This document shows positions 63,850-64,000 of a stretch of 64,000 bases of DNA, in pieces. The stretch comes from Limnephilus marmoratus (lineage: Eukaryota > Arthropoda > Insecta > Trichoptera > Limnephilidae). The stretch lies in the NCBI GenBank assembly GCA_917880885.1, contig OU862919.1, positions 55,589,058 through 55,653,057 of the forward strand, read 5' to 3'. The notes beneath the pieces were generated by a model. That model was not told where the DNA came from. It searched no databases and saw only the letters and a list, made by a program, of their open reading frames with translations. A program made the translations under genes and the position numbers. The stretch's first letter is position 1, and every line of letters starts with the position of its first letter.

Positions 63850-64000
63850 GTACCCATACTACGTGACCAATTTTTTGCAATTTTTAACCCCCGTCCCCCC
63901 CCCCCCCGGTGACCAAAAACCTATGGCCCCCGCTGCTTATTTGTACCAAGCGTGGTATTTGGAAGATCCCCCCCCCCGAACAGGTCACGTAGTATGGGTA
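63850..64000. mobile_element. Hairpin MITE with C tracts, cut by the window end
   Basis: TACCCATACTACGTGACC (63851-63868) is the exact reverse complement of the last 18 bases of the window (63983-64000). Between them lie C runs of about 13 and 10 and no coding sequence. The size, about 150 bp, and the long perfect ends fit a MITE. The right-hand flank, and so any target duplication, is outside the window. Confidence 0.75.

Overview
This window is non-coding, repeat-packed, AT-rich insect DNA. I see no host gene that I can support. Almost everything recognisable is a transposable element: Ty1/copia, BEL/Pao and Ty3/gypsy-type LTR elements; non-LTR elements with apurinic-type endonuclease; an R4/Dong-type LINE with a C-terminal restriction-like endonuclease; a TTAA-flanked piggyBac-like MITE; and a small repeat of SINE size. 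This mixture, and the BEL/Pao and R4/Dong families in particular, points to an arthropod, most likely an insect. A lepidopteran is a plausible guess but not shown.

Region 1-6357 is a large inverted repeat (arms about 0.85 kb, spacer 146 bp). Its right arm is interrupted by a copia element (1086-5557) with two identical 201-bp LTRs, a 5-bp target duplication and a half-tRNA-iMet primer site. Region 6358-11263 holds a SINE-sized repeat, one LINE 3' end and AT-rich DNA. A BEL/Pao element on the minus strand (BEL-1, 11264-17646) has 430-bp LTRs differing at one base and one long open frame, but that frame has lost its RNase H and the histidine half of the integrase zinc domain by in-frame deletions. 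Repeats follow to 20 kb.

From about 21.0 to 37.4 kb lies one LINE (LINE-1, plus strand) that has been used as a landing pad. BEL-2 (22640-29672, plus strand, LTRs differ at one base) sits inside its endonuclease, and an R4/Dong-type LINE plus poly-T tail repeats sit between its reverse transcriptase and its C-terminus. Its reverse transcriptase also holds a perfect 146-bp inverted duplication.

A 703-bp TTAA-flanked MITE is at 37891-38593. BEL-3 (39189-45332, minus strand) is badly decayed; its interior has turned into 15-, 57- and 65-bp tandem repeats, and its LTR carries ten CACCTG/CAGGTG motifs. A broken LINE (45717-47133) and a gypsy-type LTR follow. A 3.12-kb segment carrying a gypsy-type gag then occurs twice (48198-51319 and 56254-59375) at very high identity. 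Between the copies lies LINE-2 on the minus strand. LINE-5 and LINE-3 fragments, a cluster of the SINE-sized repeat, and a hairpin MITE cut by the window end fill 59.4-64.0 kb.

Nothing here works together as a cellular pathway; the order of nesting is the main biology. The most interesting signals are a covarying stem-loop in the LINE 3' UTRs, the Snail-type E-box cluster in the BEL-3 LTR, the tRNA-like box A/box B block ahead of LINE-1, the duplicated 3.1-kb segment, and the contrast of near-identical LTRs with broken reading frames.
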